This document shows positions 34,131-44,660 of a DNA stretch of 64,000 bases, in pieces (within the stretch, counting starts at the first letter, position 1; every line of letters begins with the position of its first letter). The position numbers and the translations under genes were made by a program. The notes under the pieces were generated by a model. The model searched no databases and had not been told where the DNA came from. It worked only from the letters and a program-made list of their open reading frames with translations. The stretch is taken from NCBI RefSeq assembly GCF_029931775.1, contig NC_079332.1, positions 384,501-448,500 of the forward strand. Direction: 5' to 3'. The DNA is from Euleptes europaea. Its lineage: Eukaryota > Chordata > Lepidosauria > Squamata > Sphaerodactylidae.

Positions 34131-34401
34131 GAATCATAGAGTCAGAAGAGACCACCAAGGTCATCTAGTCCAACCCCCTGCCCATAGAGTCGGAAGAGAC
34201 CACCAAGGTCATCTAGTCCAACCCCCTGCCCATTGCAGGAAATTAACAACTACCTCCCCCCCACACGTCCCCAGTGACCCCAACCCTCCCCCCACCATGC
34301 AGGATCCCACAGTCAAAGCACTCCCCACAGATGGCCATCCAGCCTCTGCTTAAAGACCTCCAAAGACGGGGACTCCACCACCACCCCTCTGAGGCAGTGC
34401 A
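34131..34401 (-). mobile_element. CR1 LINE 3' end with duplicated terminus
   Basis: Minus-strand CR1 of a different subfamily (GAAGAGACCACCAAGGTC). The terminal block of about 47 bases appears twice in tandem between 34138 and 34230, then CTTAAAGACCTCCAAAGACG. Confidence 0.85.
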
Positions 34402-34544
34402 GTGAGAGGTTTAGAGGTTGCTAGGCCAAGAGTGGGCAGACCTGCAGGCAGGGAGGTGGGTTGCTGCCGAGCCCCCAGGCAGTGCCCAATACTGGAAAGG
34501 GGATAGCGGCCTGTTGTGTTGCGTGTACTTGCTTTCCCGGACTC

Positions 34545-35046
34545 GGTCAGTGAAGGTTTCTAGAGCTCTGTGGAGAAGATGTTTTATAGCGGTCTATAAA
34601 ATTATGCGTGGTGTGGAGAGAGTGGCCATCATACTCTCTCGTAATACTAGAATGCAGCGGGGGGGGGGGGCTCTGCTGAAGCGGGAGGGTGAGAGATTCA
34701 AAACTGATAAGGAAGTATCTCTTCACCCAATGCATAGTTAAATTGTGGAACTCCCTGCCCCAAGATGTGGTGATGGCTGCCAACTTGGAAGACTTGAAGA
34801 GGGGAGTGGAGAAGAGGGCTATCCATGGCTACTAGTAACAATGGATACTAGTCATGATGCATACCTCTTCTCTCCAGGATCAGAGGAGCATGCATATGAT
34901 ATCAGGTGCAGTGGAGAACAGGCAGGATGGTGCTGCTGCAGCTGCCTTGTTTGTGGGCTTCCTAGAGGCACCTGGTTGGCCACTGTGTGCACAGACTGCT
35001 GGACTTGATGGGCCTGGGTCTGATCCAGCAGGGCCTTTCTTATGTT
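34545..35046 (+). mobile_element. CR1-family LINE 3' end, second subfamily
   Basis: ORF2-tail region (GTGGAACTCCCTGCCCCAAG) followed by a 3'UTR ending CTGGACTTGATGGGCCTGG and TGATCCAGCAGGGCCTTTC, TTATGTTC. This terminus differs from the ATTCTATGA type. Confidence 0.75.
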
Positions 35047-35394
35047 CAAGGGGCACGGAGAACCAGGGAGCCGGAAGGCCAGACAGTTGACACAGCTTGC
35101 TGGGGTGGGGACGGGGGACCGGGGAGACTTCTGGCACTTACTCTGTTGGACTGGCTGCTCCCCTACCCCCTTCTCCTCTGGTGCCTTGGTGGAGCAGCGG
35201 ATGTGCCTCTGGTGCTCTTTCCTCCCAAGGGAGCAGGTCCTGCTGCAGGAAGGGGAGAGGAGCCGGCAAGGGTCAGGAGCGGGGGTGCTGGGCGCTCAGC
35301 TCTGCCTCTCCTGCCGCCTGTCCACGCCAGTCAGGCCACGGCCTGCGTCCAGGAACCCCAGGGCTGGATCCAAAGCCCTTGGCAGATCAGGCGG

Positions 35395-35690
35395 CAAAGA
35401 GATCTGAGTATTACGACTGCTTCAAAAATAATAATCTACCCCCGACCATTACTCCTCTTTGCCGCCGTCTCCCTAATCGAGACCAGAAATCCTCTTCAGG
35501 GTAATATTCTGTGAACCAGATTAGTCTCTGCCTGGCTCGGAGGGGCCGGGCGAGGCGGCCGTGACGTCATCTGCCGCACCAGGCCTCGCTGCTCCCCTCT
35601 CTTGCCCGATGACATGCAGCAGCGGAACGTCTTTGGGAAGATAATTATGTAAGAGCCTGCCTTGGATTTGTGCGGGGATGGGCGGCTTAA
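35395..35690. promoter_or_regulatory. Candidate conserved regulatory block with a perfect CRE
   Basis: Repeat-free stretch with AT-rich runs such as CAAAAATAATAATCTACCC and TCTTTGGGAAGATAATTATG, and a palindromic CRE TGACGTCA at 35562-35569. The mix of homeobox-like cores and a CRE in a neuronal gene intron is suggestive only; conservation must be tested. Confidence 0.35.
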
Positions 35691-35844
35691 TCACGCTTGC
35701 CCACCGCCTCTCTGGCTGCCTCGATAAGGAGCCGTTTGCCAGCGAGGGAGGCCGGCCACGGCAGATCTCTCTGCCCACCCCCTTGCCAGCCTGCCCCTGG
35801 AAACCTGGGGAAAGCCTGTTTCATTGGGATGCTTTGGCTGGGAG

Positions 35845-36147
35845 CCAGCCTGGAGTAGTGGTTCAGAGCGGTGGTTTGGAGAGGTGGACTCTGATCTGGA
35901 GAGCCGGGTTTGATTCCCCCACCCCTCCTCCACGTGAGCGGCGGAGGCTGATCTGCTGAACTGGATTTGTTTCCCCCGCTCCTACACACGAAGCCAGCTG
36001 GGTGACCTTGGGCTAGTCACCGCTCCCTCAACCCCACCTACCTCACAGGGTGCCTGTTGTTGGGAAGGAAAGGTGCTTGTAAGCCGGTTTGAGTCTCCCT
36101 TAAGTGGTAGAAAAGTCAGCATATAAAAACCAGCTCTTCTTCTTCTG
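35845..36147 (+). mobile_element. Squamate tRNA-derived SINE with CTT tail
   Basis: Full copy: GGAGTAGTGGTTCAGAGCGG, core GTGACCTTGGGCTAGTCACC, 3' unit ending CATATAAAAACCAGCTC and a CTTCTTCTT tail. Confidence 0.85.
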
Positions 36148-37005
36148 TTGCATCCTGGCCATCTGAGTGGGGCAAGAGAAACAGAGACCTAGAATCATCA
36201 CCTTTTTCCTTTGAGAACAGCAGCAGCAAATAATGGCCCTAATGGCTGGTCTTGTCCATTTGAAATGTTTCTCATCTGCCTCACCCCCACTCTTGAGGCC
36301 GCTTCTAAAAGTTATCATAAAATGCAGGCTACAATTGCAGTACTATTGTTCGTTGGCTGTGAGCAGCCCACCCTTGCCATTGGCTGGGTGGCTGTGATGT
36401 CATGGCATGTCCACGGTACCTCCGAGAGATAGTCCACAAAACGTTGCCTGCTTCTGAGATGGAGCTTGGCCAGGAGGGGGGGGGGAATATCCATATGGGC
36501 CAGGAGGAGGAGGAGGCGTCTGCGGGTGGGAGGCGGGTGGGCAGGCTTTTACGAATGGAGATCTGACCTTTCTCGATCACATCGGTGCCCCCCAGACCAA
36601 GCAGAGCAGTCAGGAACCCTCGGAGAGGACCGTTCTGCTGGTGCCTCATTGTCGGGGGGGGGGAGCTGCGGCTCTCTCCCCCAGCCCCGGGTTCCAGCTG
36701 CTCAGGGCACAGCGTCAGCCTCGGCCGGTCCGTCTCCCTCCCCCATTGCGCAAGCGCGGCGCTCCAGCTCGTGGTCTGACTCACTCAAGGTCACGCGTGT
36801 CACGGGCAGAAGCGTCTCCCGGCTGGCCGTCACCCCGGGGCCGTGAGCCTCTCCGGCCCGGCCCCCTCCCCCCCTCATGCCCCCACCCCCTCGTTCCAGA
36901 GTCCTCGATGGTAGGGTGGGGAACTCTTGCCAAGCGTCCTCCGCTTCTGGCGGATGAGACGTGGCGTTCTGTTCCCGTCCTGGAAGCGGAGCAGGGACGA
37001 CCGGT

Positions 37006-37041
37006 GTGTGTGTGTGGGGTGTGTGTGTGTGTGTGTGTGTG
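37006..37041. repeat. (GT)n microsatellite
   Basis: Interrupted GT tract (GGTGTGTGTGTGGGG, then about 12 GT units). Confidence 0.9.
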
Positions 37042-37493
37042 TGCAACGGTGCCGGCTTGCACTTGTCAAGGTCCTTGGGGTGCACCATATTTAAGAGGCG
37101 AAGAGGTGGTACTGTTTGCAGGGGGAGAACAAAACCTTGCCCCGGACGGCCGCAGCGGCCTTTGCCCTCCGCCTTCCTGGGCTTTCCAGCATGTAATGGT
37201 CACGGGCCGACATTCTTGTTGGGGGTGTCTGGAATGCGTTTTCTGTGCAGTGCTTCTTCAGCGTAGAGGAGGTTGTGGGCAGTTTCCCTCTCAGCTTCAT
37301 ATGCCCCTCTTCCAAGATGGCAGCAGGAGTACCGGGGCGGGCATCGAACGCCATTTGCCATGGTTCTGACGGACCTGGCGAGGATGCTGGAAGCGCTAAG
37401 CCCAGGGGGACATTTGATAGTAGTCCCCCCCGCCATGTTAGAAGCTGGCAGAAGGAGAGAGTCGAATATTTGACATTTAAAGGCTAATCAAGC

Positions 37494-37722
37494 CCTGACC
37501 TGGATGGCCCAGGCTAGCCTGATCTCGTCAGATCTCAGAAGCTAAGCAGGGTCAGCCCCGGTTAGTATTTGGATGGGAGACCACCAAGGAAGGCCAGGGT
37601 TGCTGTGCAGAGGAAGGCACTGGCAAAACTACCTCTGTTAGTCTCTTGCCATGAAAACCCCCCCAAAAGGGGGTCACCATGAGTCGGCTGCGACTTGACG
37701 GCGCTTTACACACACACGCAAA
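37494..37722 (+). mobile_element. 5S-rRNA-headed SINE, complete, with RTE/BovB-like tail
   Basis: Head closely follows 5S rRNA: GCCTGATCTCGTCAGATCTC, AGAAGCTAAGCAGGGTCAG and GTTAGTATTTGGATGGGAGA. A body follows (GAGGAAGGCACTGGCAAAAC). The 3' end GGGTCACCATGAGTCGGCTG, CGACTTGACGGCGCTTTACA plus CA repeat matches the 3' end of the BovB-type LINE copies here, which suggests that LINE as its mobiliser. Confidence 0.8.
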
Positions 37723-38194
37723 GGCTAATCAAACATGCCGTTCAGAAAGGGAGGCTAGGAGGAAGCCAAGCGGCATCTTTGCTCGGGAAACAAGTTTCCA
37801 GGCGTTCACCTGCATCTCGGCCTCAAGTGGTGTCTGGAGCAACCCAAAGACTTCTTTCCTTTCACTCTTCAAACTCCGGTAGCTTCCCTTTGGAATTCCC
37901 TTTGCAGTGAAATTCCCTTTGGGTGACATCCCACGGCCATTCTCCTCGCCACGTTGACCAGGCCGTTGGCACTGTTGCTACTACCGATGACGTGCCCAAG
38001 TGGGTAAGGGCTAGCCTTGCCTCGTAGCATTGCGGCAAAGAAAGTGAGCTGCCCATCAGGATGTCCGGGGTTCAAATCTTGTCTTAGCTCTGGAAAACAG
38101 TAGTACTCAAGGGAGTGTTGGGCCCTTAAGCTTCGGAGGGCAGCTGACCTGGAGAACTCCGAACAGCCAGGGATGAACGGTGCCAGGCAGCCCC

Positions 38195-38401
38195 CGTGGG
38201 CCATGGCTCAGTAGCAGTGTGTCTCTTCACCACGCAGAAGGTCCCAGGTTCAATCCCCAGCATCTCCCCTTAAAAGGATCAGGTGGGAGGTGATGTGAAA
38301 GACCTCTGCCGTACGCTGGAGAGCTGCTGCCAATCTGAGTAGGCAATATGGACCCTTGATAGACTCAAGGTCTGAGTCAGTATAAGCCAGCGTTGTGTGT
38401 T
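38195..38401 (+). mobile_element. tRNA-Ala-headed SINE
   Basis: Plus-strand copy with a diverged head (CCATGGCTCAGTAGCAGTG), B box GGTTCAATCCCC, then body and tail TTGTGTGTTC. First of three copies in the same orientation. Confidence 0.8.
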
Positions 38402-38720
38402 CAGGGCAGGACCAGTGGGTGTCGCTCCCCCCTGGCTGTTGCAACGTTCCCAGCCATCACCGCCCCGCTAGGATGGATTATACTCTGTCACTTCCATTTC
38501 GTGGAAACCGCGGTCGAGTCCCTTGCGGCCTGCGAGAGCCACCCTGGAGCAGAGGGCAGCGCTTGGGGAGCTGCTTCGGTGCAAAGGTTGCCAAGAGGAA
38601 TCTTGCAGCAAATGGAAGCGACGTGCCCATGTGCAGTTCTCCAGCTGCTGCTCGCATGTGCCAAGGCTCTACCCCCCCGCCCATTATCTAGCACATGAGT
38701 TTCCTCACATTATCTAGCAC

Positions 38721-38933
38721 ATGAGGGGCCGTGGCTCAGTGGTAGAGCCTCTGCTTGGCATGCAGGAGGTCCCAGGTTCAATCCCCGGCATCTCCAGTTA
38801 AAGAGACTAGGCAGGTTGTTTGCTGTGAAAGACCCCTGCCTGAGACCCTGGAGAGCCACTGCCGGTCTGAGTAGACAATCCTGACTTTGATGGACTGAGG
38901 GTCTGGTTCAGTATAAGGCAGTTTCATGTGTTC
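38721..38933 (+). mobile_element. tRNA-Ala-headed SINE
   Basis: Head GAGGGGCCGTGGCTCAGTGG with intact A box and B box GGTTCAATCCCC. Preceded by a direct repeat of CATTATCTAGCACATGAG (about 38681 and 38709). Confidence 0.85.
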
Positions 38934-38939
38934 ATTAGA

Positions 38940-39157
38940 GGAGGGGCTGTGGCTCAGCGGTAGAGCCTTTACGTGGAGTGCAGAAGGTCCTAGGTTCAAT
39001 CCCCAGTGGCATCTCCAGTTAAAGGGACCAGGCAAGTAGGTGATGTGGAAGACCTTTCTCTGCCTGAGACCATGGAGAGCTGCTGCTGGTCAGAGTAGAC
39101 AATACTGACTTTGATGGACCAAGTGTCTGGTTCAGTGTAACGCAGCTTCAAACGTTC
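38940..39157 (+). mobile_element. tRNA-Ala-headed SINE, head-to-tail with the previous copy
   Basis: Starts 7 bases after the previous element ends (GAGGGGCTGTGGCTCAGCGG). The B box is GGTTCAATCCCC and the body ends at CAGCTTCAAACGTTC. Confidence 0.85.
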
Positions 39158-40727
39158 GTATGTACTCTCCATCTCCCTTCCATCTTCTGGTCTTTCGTCT
39201 GATCCTCATGCTGTCAGCCCTGAATCTGACAGAAGGCAGACGGAAGTCTCCTGTGCCGGGTGTATGTGTGTGTGTGTGTGCTTTCCACTCCATGGGGATG
39301 CGCTGGATGCTGATTGGGGCCCTGGTGGGAATGAGACCTTTTTCCACGGTGTGTGTGTGGGGGGGAGAGGCAGAAAAGGAACAAAGAGTCACAGCAAATG
39401 TTGGCTTAGATCTCCGCCATCAGTGGGAGGGGAACGGCCTCCTCTCCCCCCCCCACCCCGTAGTGTAGTAAGAGGGCTGCTCCCCATCAATCCAGACTCC
39501 AGGGAAAGAGGTGCGGAGCCACATTAGAACTTCTTATATTTAAAACCCTTTGATGCTGCCAAAGCCAGGCCCCGCCAGGCCATTTTGCCAGGGTGACCAG
39601 TCGACGAGGCAGGGGTGTTTAGCAGGCATCCTGGCCCCAAGGATCGTCCGCAAAAGCCGTTGTGGGCTGGAGCTGGCCGCTGGCTCCGATTCATCGCCTC
39701 CCTGCCCAGGACACGCTCCGTGCCTTTAATGCATCGGCCCGCAAAAGCCACAAGCGCGGCGATAAATCTGTGCAAAGGTGGTTTTTGTCTCTGTTTAAGT
39801 GGGAGCGAGAGACTCGAAGCTTTGGGAGAAAGGAGTTTGTGGCAGATGTGTGTGCGTGCGTGTGTTGCATTTTAGCAAAGACACCAAAGACCAGGCTTAT
39901 TCTTCACACATTTCCTGAACATCCACGCTTCCTTCTGTCAGGGGGGCTGTTCCTCCGGTCGGGCTGGCTTTTCTGATTTTTTTGTTTTTTTTTAAACCGG
40001 TGCCGAACATATGATCCATTTTGCCAAGGAAGAGGTGGGCAGCAGCATCTTTGTGGGACAGTGAAGCCACCAAGCCCGCATAACGGTAGAAATGTATCGT
40101 GTGCCACCCACCCACCCCGGGCTGAGGGCTGATCTCTCTGTTGGGGGGGGGGCTGTGGGAGGTTCGATCAGTAGCCAGGGCTGCAAACGAGCCGTCCTGG
40201 GGCTCGGTCAGGGAAGGCCGGCGTTAGTGGCCAGGGCCCACCAGGTTGGCATCCGTGCCCGCATCTATCACGACCGTTCTCATTTGGCAGACGAAGGACA
40301 AGACCGTGCTTGGAGTGAGGATAATTATGGGATGCAACTCTGCCTCTCTCTCTGCTTCCGTTCAGAGGCACCTGGGTAGGCATTTTCAGGAACGGCGAGA
40401 GGGATCCGCACAGCTGCCAAGCGTGCGAAGCGACAAAGCCCCCAGCTGCGTCAGGAAAGACAATCCCTTTTGTTCCCGGCATGCTCTGCAGCAGCTCTTT
40501 CCCCGAGGAGGTTGTCTTGCCTGGCCGTGAAGCCCCTCAGATCTGCTTCCCACCCGAGCCCCCTCCCCTCCTTTATGTCTCTGAAATTGGCCCTGCTTGG
40601 GGGACGAAGGGGCTTTGAGCAAGCGGGCTGCCTTCTCTTCTCCCGGGAGGAGACCAGGCCCCTTGGAAAGGTTTTCTGCAAAACTAAATGGGAATGGCAG
40701 GCTTTTGTCTTGCCCTGCGTGGCTGTT

Positions 40728-40868
40728 GGACACATGAAGCTGCCTTCTACTGAATTATACCCCCCCTCGGTCCATCAAAGTCAGCATTGTCTACTCAGAC
40801 CGGCAGCGGCTCTCCAGGGTCTCAGGCAGGGAAGGGTCTTTCACACCACCTGCTTGGCTGGTCCCTGT
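40728..40868 (-). mobile_element. tRNA-Ala-headed SINE, body and tail
   Basis: Minus-strand copy that lacks its tRNA-like head; ends at the GGTCCCT block. Confidence 0.75.
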
Positions 40869-40977
40869 TGCTGTATGCTTCTTTCCTCTGAAAATTTCAC
40901 GTGGATTTCTTCTGTTTTGAACACTGGTTTCCATATCTCAAGAATTTAAGTCTTCATGCCGCATGCATGTGTGTCGA

Positions 40978-41131
40978 CACTCATGCCATGAAAGCTCGCC
41001 GGGTGACCCTGGGCCAGCCACACTCTCTCAGCCTAACCTACCTCACAGGGTTGTTGCGAGGATAAAACAGAGGAGAGGTCAGCCGCTTTGGTTCCCCATT
41101 GGGGGAGGAAGGCGGAGTGCATAAAAATCAG
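40978..41131 (+). mobile_element. MIR-like SINE, 3' part
   Basis: Core GTGACCCTGGGCCAGCCACA, AACCTACCTCACAGGGTTGT and TGCGAGGATAAAAC, then a 3' unit TTCCCCATTGGGGG ending CATAAAAATCAG. Confidence 0.7.
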
Positions 41132-41214
41132 AAGCTTCGTGCTGTGGTTTCACAACCTGGCATCGCAGCGTTGAAGTGTAGCTGGACTTCCTGCCGGGTG
41201 TGTGCGTGTGTGAT

Positions 41215-41526
41215 GTGGTTCCAGCATGGGGTAGTGGTTAAGAGCGGTGGTTTGGAGCGGCGGGGTCTGATCTGGAGAACTGGGTTTGATGCCCCACTCC
41301 TCCACATGAGCAGCAGAGGCTAATCTGGTGAACCGGCTTGGTTTCCCCACTCCCCCACATGAAGCCAGCTGGGTGACCTTGGGCTAGTCACAGCTCTCTC
41401 AGCCCCACCTACCTCACAAGGTCCCTGTTGTGGGGATGGGGAGGGAAGGTGATTGTAAGCCGGTTTGATTCTCCCTTAAGTGGTAGAGAAAGTTGGCATA
41501 TAAAAACCAGCTCTTCTTCTTCTTCC
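41215..41526 (+). mobile_element. Squamate tRNA-derived SINE with CTT tail
   Basis: Full copy: GGGGTAGTGGTTAAGAGCGG, core GTGACCTTGGGCTAGTCACA, ending ATATAAAAACCAGCTC and CTTCTTCTTC. Confidence 0.85.
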
Positions 41527-43594
41527 TGTGTTTGAAATGCTCTGGTTCGGCTGAGCGGGGGGGCAGGGGATCCCACCCTTTCAGGCCGGAGTCCATTTGT
41601 CTTTCAGGCCGGAGTCCATTTGTATGCCATTTGGAGCCTCTCCATTAACCAGCGGGTCCCTTGTAGTAGACAGAGCAGCCGGGCACGCCGGTGCTCCGAG
41701 CCGAAATCCGGAAGGCGATGGATCTTCTCGGGCTTGCATGTGGCGCTTGGCACCTCTCAGGCTGGAGGGCGTCCAGCGGAGGAGCGGTTCCCGCCGTGGC
41801 AGCCTGGCAGCCGTCTGGAGGAGCCGGCCTGGCTGGAGGAGCCGAGTCATCTTTGCCGTAGGAGGGGGCTCTTCGCCCAGATGGAGCTGACATGAACTGG
41901 CTCCCGGGGCTTCTCCTTCGCCACTTTGGCCTCTGAGGATTCGGCAAGACACCTCTGGTTGCTGGAATAGATGCTGAGCAGGCTCAGGGCGGGGAGGGTG
42001 CCTTTGCGGTTGGCACCCAAATATCGATTTCAGTTCCATATTTGATACTTGGCAGTGTTCGACAAGATGATAGTCAGCAGTGCGACGCAGGGGTTTGTTT
42101 GTTCCCCAAACTTGCTGTTTTCTCTCGGCCCGTTGACCTGCCAAGGAAACCTGGAGTGCCTGCCAGGGAGATGGTCTGCACCTCTCACAAACAAATGTGG
42201 AAAATGAAGGCTCCGGCGTTTTGCCCCGTGCATCACGGCAGGGCCGGCGTGGGCTGGGGACTCATCGCCTGTGGTCTCTGAATTAGCCGGAGGACCAGGT
42301 GAGGAAGTGTCTGGCTCACACCTCACCTCTGCCACCGACTCACCGGGGAGTGGGGGGGCTTAGACAAGCCATGACGTCCCCAGCTTGGGCCCTTTGGTTT
42401 GTAAATGTGGGGATGATTATTGTGCCTACCCTACATGGTTGTTGTAAACATGCCTGCAAGGCCAGGGGTGCTCAAGAGCTCTAGGAGTGCTGTCTCCCGC
42501 CCCCACCCCCAGTGGATGGATCTTTGGCCTGTGCCCCCCCTCTTCTCCAGGGCATCTTTTCCAGAAGACAACAGTGAAAAGCCAGGAAAGAAGGGAAGGG
42601 GGGGGTTGAGGAAGGATGGGAGCCCCCCCCCCTCACCCAAAGTGCTTTGATTCATCTCCCCAATTACTTTTTGGAGGAAGGAAGCCAAGCTGGGGGCCTG
42701 GAGCAGCCGGCGCGGGAAGGCGGCCGTCATTCGCTCCGCTCCTCCTTCTTCTTCCAGATTGTTTTCTGCTTTTCTAAACTACCTTGTGTAGGTTGCCGTT
42801 ACCACACAGATTCCAGGATGGGAGCGGGCATGATTCATGGCTGAAAGAGAGACTTCTCCCCCCCACCAGCTTCATTCTAGAAAATCTCAGGGTGGCAAAA
42901 ATCCCACCTGGCACACAGGAACCCACCGCCCGGTCTGCCCGGGTCCCGGCAAGAGCCGGAGTTGGGGGGGGGGAATCAGCCTCTGTGCTCAGGTAGCAGC
43001 CGGTGAACGCAGCCGTTCTGATTCGTGACACCCAGATCCAATGTCCTGTGCTTCTGGGGGGGGGTTTCCCTCACCCCACCCTTAGCATGGCTCTTCCCTG
43101 GATCCTGAGAATGGATCAGGCCTAAGCCCGAATGTGGAGTCCCCATCTTGCAGGGGGTGGCTTCTGAGGACGGGCCCCTGCTCACGCACGACGGGCAGTC
43201 AAGCTCCTGTGGGGGCGGGGGCGGGGGGAGGGAGGCTGGCCTTGGTGGGGCAGGGTCTCTTCCGGACCAGCTCTTGGCTTCCTGCTGGCTGAGCAGCCCC
43301 CTCCTGCTCTGTGCCCTCCTGGACAGCTGGAGAAGCTGAGCCTCCTCATAGTTGCAGGAGAGGCAGGAGATGACCCCCGGCACTTGAACGCAGCTCCAGA
43401 TCGCCTCCGAGAGTTCCCGCTGCCTCCCGGTCACCTCTCGAGGTGGCCTGCTGCCCTGAGAGCTGGGCTGAAGTGGGCAGGCTCCGTCCTCCTCCCAGGG
43501 AGAGGCTGCAGGTTGCACTCCTCTCCCCCCCCCTCCACATTCCCCATGCAGGTGAGCATATGGAGAGGAGATGTTTCCGAATTTTACCCTCAGG

Positions 43595-43600
<6 letters not shown>

Positions 43601-43688
<88 letters not shown>
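43601..43688. repeat. Uninterrupted (CT)44 tract
   Basis: 88 bases of pure CT. The polypurine/polypyrimidine mirror sequence can in principle form triplex DNA. It creates artificial Ser-Leu and Glu-Arg ORFs on the two strands. Confidence 0.97.
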
Positions 43689-43691
<3 letters not shown>

Positions 43692-43854
43692 ATGTCATTA
43701 CCTGAAACTTCAAGAGCTGCAGGTGTGGAAGGGAAATGTTTTGCCTGTGAGGAACGGCTTTCAAGGTGGAGCGCAGAGAAAGCGGATATCTTACAGGGTT
43801 CCTGGTGCTCACCTGCATTTGAGACAGGGAGGCGCGGCGGCTCCTCAGTGGCTC

Positions 43855-44072
43855 TGGGAAACTCACCGTCCGAACTGGAACTCACTGCCAGAGGATGCAG
43901 CGGTGGCCACAGGCAGAGAGGGCTTTAAATTGGGATTAGACAGATCCACGGTCTAGCAGTGGCTACTAGCCCTGGTGACTGAAGGGAGCCTCCATATCCA
44001 GAGGCAGTCAACCTCTGAACCCCAGTGCCAGGAGGCAGCATCAGGGGAAGGCCTCGGTCTCCTTGCCCTGTT
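43855..44072 (+). mobile_element. CR1-family LINE 3' end, interrupted
   Basis: ORF2-tail and 3'UTR region (GGAACTCACTGCCAGAGGAT, GTGGCTACTAGCCCTGGTGA, CATCAGGGGAAGGCCTCGG). It stops abruptly at CCCTGTTAG, where an oppositely oriented CR1 begins; the rest of its 3' end is not seen. Confidence 0.7.
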
Positions 44073-44402
44073 AGAATCATAGAATCGTAGAGTTGGAAGG
44101 GACCACCAGGGTCAACTAGTCCAACCCCCTGCACAATGCAGGAAATTCACAACTACCTCCCGTCCCACCCCCAGTGACCCCTACTCCATGCTCAGAAGAT
44201 GGCCAAGATGCCCTCCCTCTCATGATCTGCCCAAGGTCACAGAATCAGCATTGCTGACAGATGGCCATCTAGCCTCTGCTTAAAAACCTCCAGGGAAGGA
44301 GAGCTCACCACCTCCCGAGGAAGCCTGTTCCACCGAGGAACCGCTCTAACTGTTAGAAAATTCTTCCTAATGTCTAGACGGAAACTCTTTGGATTTAATT
44401 TA
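44073..44402 (-). mobile_element. CR1 LINE 3' end
   Basis: Minus-strand CR1 with GAATCATAGAATCGTAGAGT at its + strand start, continuing into ORF2-tail sequence (AAATTCTTCCTAATGTCTAG). Confidence 0.9.
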
Positions 44403-44403
44403 T

Positions 44404-44497
44404 TTACCTGGTCCCTTTAACTGAAGGTGCCGGGGATTGAACCTGGGACCTTCTGCATGCCAAGCAGAGGCTCTACCACTGAGCCACGGCCCCTCTC
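44404..44497 (-). mobile_element. tRNA-Ala-headed SINE, head part
   Basis: Minus-strand head: GGGGATTGAACCTGGGACCT (inverted B box) to GAGCCACGGCCCC. Tail and body absent. Confidence 0.8.
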
Positions 44498-44660
44498 TAC
44501 TACGGAGATACATTCCCCTGGAGGAAATGGCAGTTTTGGAGGGTGGGGTCTAGGGCATTACACCCTGCTGAGGTCCCTCCTCTCCCCGAGCCCCACTCGA
44601 CACAGGTCCCACTCCCAATTATCCAGGAATAGCCCAAACCGGACTTGGCCACCCTAGCCA
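44498..44660 (+). mobile_element. TIR-element fragment related to 33320-33491
   Basis: Shares CCCCTGGAGGAAATGGCAG, GGGCATTACACCCTGCTGAG and the end GGACTTGGCCACCCT. One end is missing where the SINE abuts. Confidence 0.45.

Noticed and set aside
37494-37600. Possible 5S rRNA gene
   Set aside because: The 5' third is missing, several conserved positions differ and a SINE body and LINE-like tail follow.
38721-38800. Possible tRNA-Ala gene
   Set aside because: A and B boxes are present but the acceptor stem does not pair well and the sequence continues into a SINE body repeated over ten times here.
43346-43956. ORFs with Ser-Leu or Glu-Arg repeats
   Set aside because: Produced by the pure CT microsatellite at 43601-43688.
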